A DNA stretch of 64,000 nt from Candidatus Muiribacterium halophilum. GTDB taxonomy: Bacteria > Muiribacteriota > Muiribacteriia > Muiribacteriales > Muiribacteriaceae. The notes beneath the pieces are model-generated. The model was not told the origin of the DNA, did no database searches, and saw nothing but the letters and a program-made list of their open reading frames with translations. This document shows, one piece after another, positions 58,923-64,000 of the stretch (the stretch's first letter is position 1; each line of letters starts with the position of its first letter). The position numbers and the translations under genes were made by a program. The stretch is from the NCBI GenBank assembly GCA_002869225.1, contig PKTG01000130.1, forward strand, positions 1 through 64,000. The letters run 5' to 3'.

Positions 58923-59521
58923 TTTTCTATCTTCCTGTTTTTAATATAGTAATCTAAACCTGAATATACAGTGAAAAATATGCTTAAACCTTCAAGTAAT
59001 CTGATTATATAAAAATAATTAGCATTAAACAAATTTGTATAATGATTATTTGTTAAAAATCTTAAAAAACAAATCTCGAATGATACAAACACGAGTAAGG
59101 TTATAATATGTATTAGCTGAAATGTAGTCTTCCATTTTCCTAGTCTCGATGCTGCAATTACCTTTCCCTGTTCAATGGATACAAGTCTAAGACCTGACAC
59201 AAAAAACTCTCTGCTTATTATTATTATAGCTGTATAGGGCAATATCATCTTATAATAAAGAAGACATATCAAAGTTGAAGAAACTAATATCTTATCTGCT
59301 ATTGGATCCCATAACTTTCCAAAGTTACTTGTCATACCATATTTTCTGGCATAATAACCATCCATACCATCGCTTATCGCACCAAGTATGAAAAGTACAG
59401 CAGCAGCGATTTTCAAGAAATCTTCCTGAATTCCTTGGATTCCAGTATCAACAACAAAGAATACTACTATAAACGGAACAACAATAACTCTAAAAAATGT
59501 AAGTTTATTAGCTATGTTCAT
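58919..59521 (-). CDS. pgsA: CDP-diacylglycerol-glycerol-3-phosphate 3-phosphatidyltransferase
   Basis: NIANKLTFFRVIVVPFIVVFF; SDGMDGYYARKYGMTSNFGKLWDPIADKILV. Confidence 0.95.
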   Translation of the reverse strand: MNIANKLTFFRVIVVPFIVVFFVVDTGIQGIQEDFLKIAAAVLFILGAISDGMDGYYARKYGMTSNFGKLWDPIADKILVSSTLICLLYYKMILPYTAIIIISREFFVSGLRLVSIEQGKVIAASRLGKWKTTFQLIHIITLLVFVSFEICFLRFLTNNHYTNLFNANYFYIIRLLEGLSIFFTVYSGLDYYIKNRKIEK

Positions 59522-60840
59522 ATTATCACACCGAAAAGATCATACTCTGATGCTTCTTTAATCATCACTTCAACAAAATCTCCTGGTTTTAATTCCTTTT
59601 TACTTTCAACAAAGACAAATCCATCGATCTCCGGAGCGGACATATATGTCCTTCCAACATAGACACCATCATCGTTCCCATCTATCAAAACTTTAAATCT
59701 CTTTCCAACAAGACTCTGATTAAATTCAAGAGATACATCCGATTGTGCTAACATTAACTCGTTTTGTCTTTTCTGCATCGTATCCTTATCAACCTTTGGC
59801 TCCATTTCATAAGCCCTGGTTCCTTCTTCATCAGAATACATAAAAACCCCAAGTCTTTCAAGTCTTGCTTCCTTAATAAATTCCAGATTTTCTTCAAATT
59901 GTTTTTGAGTCTCACCTGGAAATCCTGTTATTAAAGTACTTCTTATAATTAGTCCAGGGATATTTTCTCTAAGCCATCTTATCTTCTCTATTATTTCTTC
60001 TTTATTACCTCTTCTGTTCATTGCCTTTATGATATCAGAAGATATATTCTGTATAGGAATATCAAAATATTTACATATTTTTTCATTTTCATTTATTACT
60101 TTTATTAGTTCTTCATTTATATCCCAAATATTTAAATACATTATTCTGATCCATTCAATGCCAACTATCTCAGATAACCTTTCAAGTAATTCGGATAATC
60201 TATATTGCGAGTATAGATCAACTCCATATTTTGTTGTTTCCTGCGCAATAACGATAAGTTCTTTCACACCTCTTTCCGCAAGAGTCTCAGCTTCGGAAAT
60301 AATACTTTCAAATCTTTTCGATCTATAGTCTCCTCTTATTATAGGAATAACACAATAAGAACAATAATTATTACATCCATCTGCTATCTTTATTTCTGAG
60401 ACATGTTGCTGCCTTGAAGACCTGGAAATAGTAGAATCGAATATAACTGGTTGGTCCTTGTTTACTTTCAGTATCCTTTTCTTTTCTTTAAAAAGTTTTT
60501 CCATTGTCTCATATAGCTCTTTAAAAGCATAAACACCAAGGACAGCATCAACTTCTGGAATATCATTGAATATATCTTCCGGATATCTTTGAGATAGACA
60601 TCCTGTCACAATAAGAAAGATATCTTTTTTTTCTTTTTTTAACTCTGCATAGAAAAGTATTGTATCTATAGCTTCTTTTTTTGCACTTTCTATAAAACCA
60701 CATGTATTGACTATTATAAAGTTTGCCTTTTTATAATCATCAGTATATTTAAAGCCTTTAGACTCAAGAACCGAGCCCATCAGTTCAGCATCATTTGAGT
60801 TCTTAGCACAACCAAGCTTTTCTATATAATATTTTAACAT
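59518..60840 (-). CDS. rimO: Ribosomal protein S12 methylthiotransferase
   Basis: YYIEKLGCAKNSNDAELMGSVLESKGF; KIADGCNNYCSYCVIPIIRGDYRS; TGFPGETQKQFEENLEFI. Confidence 0.95.
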   Translation of the reverse strand: MLKYYIEKLGCAKNSNDAELMGSVLESKGFKYTDDYKKANFIIVNTCGFIESAKKEAIDTILFYAELKKEKKDIFLIVTGCLSQRYPEDIFNDIPEVDAVLGVYAFKELYETMEKLFKEKKRILKVNKDQPVIFDSTISRSSRQQHVSEIKIADGCNNYCSYCVIPIIRGDYRSKRFESIISEAETLAERGVKELIVIAQETTKYGVDLYSQYRLSELLERLSEIVGIEWIRIMYLNIWDINEELIKVINENEKICKYFDIPIQNISSDIIKAMNRRGNKEEIIEKIRWLRENIPGLIIRSTLITGFPGETQKQFEENLEFIKEARLERLGVFMYSDEEGTRAYEMEPKVDKDTMQKRQNELMLAQSDVSLEFNQSLVGKRFKVLIDGNDDGVYVGRTYMSAPEIDGFVFVESKKELKPGDFVEVMIKEASEYDLFGVII

Positions 60841-60895
60841 TAATTTACCCTGTGTGTAGTTATTGTTTGACTTGCAAACAAGTTTCGGACTTATT

Positions 60896-61030
60896 TAAAT
60901 AACAGCAGGGACTTGGGATAAAACCGGATTTTGGATTTTGGGAAGATCAAAACCAACCCAAACCCCAAACACCAAATTCCAAACCCCACGCTTTTTCTAT
61001 CTTCTGCTTCTATCTGTTCACTGTTCTACT
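60896..61030 (-). repeat. Mosaic intergenic repeat, copy L
   Basis: GGGACTTGGGATAAAACCGGATTTTGGATTTTGGGAAGATCAAAACCAACCCAAACCCCAAACACCAAATTCCAAACCCCACG. Confidence 0.85.
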
Positions 61031-61071
61031 GTTTTTAAAATTATTCAATCTTCATTATTAATTGTTAATTA

Positions 61072-61135
61072 CAGTGCTTATGGGTCAGGCTGAGCTTTGT
61101 AAGCTTAATTTTGGGAACAGCCAGACCCGGCACTG
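61072..61135. repeat. REP-like imperfect palindrome
   Basis: CAGTGC ttat GGGTC a GGCTG ... CAGCC a GACCC g GCACTG. Confidence 0.75.
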
Positions 61136-61136
61136 T

Positions 61137-63992
61137 TCACTGCTTCTTCGCTAGATTCTTCTCAATATATATAAGTGATCTTCTAGCATCTTTAGCATAA
61201 GATGAGTTAGGTTTCAATTCTATTACCCTGTTATACTCTTTCATCGATTCCTTAAGCATATTCTTTGTCTTGTATAATGAAGCAAGTTTAAAATGCGCCT
61301 CAACCAACTGATTATCAAGAGTTATTGCATTTCTATACTCTTCCATTGCCTCACCTTTCATATTGACCTTAAGGTTCTCATTATAGGCTTCAGCAAGTTC
61401 AAAATGTGCATATGCATTATTGGTATCCCTTTCAACTGCTTTTTTTGCAATATCGATAGCAGCACTATAATCAGGTTCTTCTGATTCCAGTCCTTCCTTA
61501 TCAAATAATCTTCTCATTGCAAAATAAGGCCATAGGAAATCAGGATCTATAGATATTCCCATCTTATATGCAGATACTGCTGCAACTTTATCATCAGTAG
61601 ATAATGTTATTGTTGGAATAAGTTTAGTATTTGCATAACCGTAAACAAAGTAAGTCATTGCATCCCTATTTTGATTCTCGGCTTCTTCTTTAAATTTCTT
61701 CTTATAATCAAAGAACTTTTTCTCTTTCTCATCAGAATTATTAAATCTATCATAGAGAGCATCAACATAACATACAGCTGCATGTCCATCATATGGATCA
61801 AGTTCGATTATCTCATGATATATCTCAGATGCTTTTGCATAATTTTTCATAACAACAAGAATCTCTGCATATTTATGCATGACATCAAGATTGTCCTCAT
61901 CCTGAGATTTTATTATCTCGTATAAAGATGATGCTTTATCAAAATCTCCCATTTTAGAATAAGTGTCAGCAAGAAGCTCTCTATAGAAAAGATTATCTTT
62001 ATCCATATCACATGCTTTTTCAAGCTCTGATAAAGCTTTTTCTTTAAGATTTGCTTCTGTAAAAGCACTTTCCGGTATCACTGAATATAAATACCCTAGT
62101 TCAAAGTGTACCATAGGATCTTTTGCATTTGATTCAACTTCTTTCTTATATTTTTCAATAAGCTCTGCAATATGATTTCCATCATATTCTTCGTTGAATA
62201 TCTTTTCCCTATAGGAATCTATTAATGTCTTTTTCAGATTCATATTAGTCTTATAAAATTCTGATGCTTTTTCAAGATATTTGATAGCTTTATCAAACTG
62301 TCCCAATCTAAAAGCAAGCATACCGGCTTTGAGATTTACTTCTTTAAAGTTTTCAGAATCATCAATATCAAGGACTCTTTCATATTCAAAGAAAGCTTTA
62401 CTAAATATTTCCTGAAGTTCATATATTTTTCCAAGTCTATATCTTGCTTCAAGATAATTCGGATTTATCTCAATGACAGATTGATATTTCATCATCGCAT
62501 TCTCTAGATCGCCATTTGCCTCAAATTCTCTTGCTGCAGCTAGATGTTTATTTATTTCCTTATCAGTCTCAGCTTGATGCATCTTATCAAAGAACCTTTT
62601 TGCCTGAGAATTGTCAGGTTGAAGATTTAAGAGTTTATCATAGATAGTCTTAGCTTCATTGAAATCCTGTTTTGCTTCAAGGATCTCTCCTAGTTTACTA
62701 AACGCATCTATAAATCCTTCATCCATACTCACAGCAGTTCTCAACTCTTCAAGAGCTTTTTCTACATCACCCTTAAGCCAATATATTGAACCAGCCTGAT
62801 AATGACCATGTACATCAGTATAATCCTTTTTAATAAGTGAAGTGAATTCTTCTAATGCACTATCAAGATCATTCTTTGAAAGATAGATCATACCAAGATT
62901 ATAAAAGGCTTTTGTAAAATCTTCATTTTTCTGTTTTACAAGCTTATAATAAGCCATAGCCTGAGCCTTATCATTTCTTGCATTATATATCTCAGCAAGT
63001 TCAAAATAAGGTCTATAATCATCAGGGTTCGTTTCGATGATATTTTCATATTCTTTTATTGCGTTTTCTTCCATTCCTCTTTCTCTATATACTTCAGCTG
63101 CTTTTAATCTTTCCTCGACTTCTTTCTTCTGTTCACTTGACGTGAATTCATTATAAAGTTCTTTGATATTTATATTATCCGGTTCAATATCTATAGCCAA
63201 CTTTATTTCATTTACAGCTTCATCAAGCATGTTTTTGTCTTTATATACTTTAGCAAGTTCATAATAAGCTTCCCCACGGTTTTTGGAGAGTTTTTTAGCC
63301 TGTGAGAACTCATTCATAGCATTGTTTATCATAATCTCATCCTTATAGGATTTTCCAATACTATAATAAAGTCTACCTAGTTCAAGATGAGCTTCATAAC
63401 TATCAGGTTCGACTTCAATGACCTGCTTAAACTCAAGAACAGCTTTATCTATCATTCCTGTCTTCTTGTATAGTTTACCCATCTCTATCCTTGCTTTGAG
63501 ATTTGCTGGATCCGATGCAACGACTTCCTTAAGCTTTTCAATAGCTTCATCGTTTTGAGCCTGAGAAGCTAATGTAAGTGCTATCTCGATCTTCGCTTCA
63601 TATCTCATTGGAGCGATCTCAAGAACCTTCTTAAATAACTTCATAGCCTGTTCATACTGTTTGTCATCTCTATAGACTTTTCCAAGCATTATATAAGTAT
63701 CAAGATTATCATTTTCATGAGCCAAAGCATTCTTTAGAGTCTTGACTGCTTTTTCCTTTGCACCTGTCTTCCAATACATTATAGCAAGTGAGTGATAATC
63801 CTCTATCTGACAATCAGGATTTTTCACTAATTGTTCAAAGACTTCTATTCCCTTGTTATACATATTCTTTTCCAGATATATCTTGCCCAGCATTCCTGAT
63901 AATTCAGGATATAATGGTTGAAGTTGTCTTGCTTTTTCGAAATACATAAGAGCTTCATCATAGTTTCCTTCCTTATAGAAAAGCTCTCCCAT
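61137..63992 (-). CDS. Large TPR-repeat protein (N-terminus may extend beyond the window)
   Basis: >20 tandem TPRs, e.g. YDEALMYFEKARQLQPLYPELSGMLGKIYLEKNMYNKGIEVFEQLVKNP. Confidence 0.92.
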   Translation of the reverse strand: MGELFYKEGNYDEALMYFEKARQLQPLYPELSGMLGKIYLEKNMYNKGIEVFEQLVKNPDCQIEDYHSLAIMYWKTGAKEKAVKTLKNALAHENDNLDTYIMLGKVYRDDKQYEQAMKLFKKVLEIAPMRYEAKIEIALTLASQAQNDEAIEKLKEVVASDPANLKARIEMGKLYKKTGMIDKAVLEFKQVIEVEPDSYEAHLELGRLYYSIGKSYKDEIMINNAMNEFSQAKKLSKNRGEAYYELAKVYKDKNMLDEAVNEIKLAIDIEPDNINIKELYNEFTSSEQKKEVEERLKAAEVYRERGMEENAIKEYENIIETNPDDYRPYFELAEIYNARNDKAQAMAYYKLVKQKNEDFTKAFYNLGMIYLSKNDLDSALEEFTSLIKKDYTDVHGHYQAGSIYWLKGDVEKALEELRTAVSMDEGFIDAFSKLGEILEAKQDFNEAKTIYDKLLNLQPDNSQAKRFFDKMHQAETDKEINKHLAAAREFEANGDLENAMMKYQSVIEINPNYLEARYRLGKIYELQEIFSKAFFEYERVLDIDDSENFKEVNLKAGMLAFRLGQFDKAIKYLEKASEFYKTNMNLKKTLIDSYREKIFNEEYDGNHIAELIEKYKKEVESNAKDPMVHFELGYLYSVIPESAFTEANLKEKALSELEKACDMDKDNLFYRELLADTYSKMGDFDKASSLYEIIKSQDEDNLDVMHKYAEILVVMKNYAKASEIYHEIIELDPYDGHAAVCYVDALYDRFNNSDEKEKKFFDYKKKFKEEAENQNRDAMTYFVYGYANTKLIPTITLSTDDKVAAVSAYKMGISIDPDFLWPYFAMRRLFDKEGLESEEPDYSAAIDIAKKAVERDTNNAYAHFELAEAYNENLKVNMKGEAMEEYRNAITLDNQLVEAHFKLASLYKTKNMLKESMKEYNRVIELKPNSSYAKDARRSLIYIEKNLAKKQ

Positions 63993-64000
63993 TCCAAAAT

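Overview
This is a 64 kb window of a low-GC bacterial chromosome, transcribed mostly from the minus strand. PorV-like barrel proteins suggest a diderm, probably from a poorly characterised phylum, but I cannot assign a lineage. It is a mostly housekeeping region: xseA (cut by the window edge), accC and a BCCP-like gene, mazG, rnpB, two tRNAs, ppdK-rplT-rpmI-infC-dapF, recA, cinA/pgpA/pgsA/rimO, rsmE and mtaB. Interspersed are many TPR, fibronectin-III and surface proteins, a pseudopilin pair with an O-antigen-ligase-like gene, a partner-switching module (STAS/PP2C), and a radical-SAM/asparagine-synthetase-like operon. I saw no CRISPR array, transposase or rRNA. Main observations: (1) infC has an AUU start and an in-frame UAA exactly in the linker between the two IF3 domains, with homology resuming in the same frame; (2) a second gene, the asparagine-synthetase-like one, is also interrupted by one in-frame UAA; (3) the BCCP next to accC aligns without gaps to canonical BCCPs across the biotinyl domain but has Glu where the biotinylated Lys should be; (4) a tightly coupled operon encodes a SPASM-rSAM-SPASM protein, a TPR protein, an Asn-synthetase-like protein without the catalytic Cys, and a B12-binding rSAM; (5) a dispersed mosaic intergenic repeat with conserved module order occurs in about 10 copies; (6) there are REP-like palindromes, one sitting inside a 49-bp duplication of the mtaB 5' end; (7) there are two ~165-bp segments with matching inverted termini.
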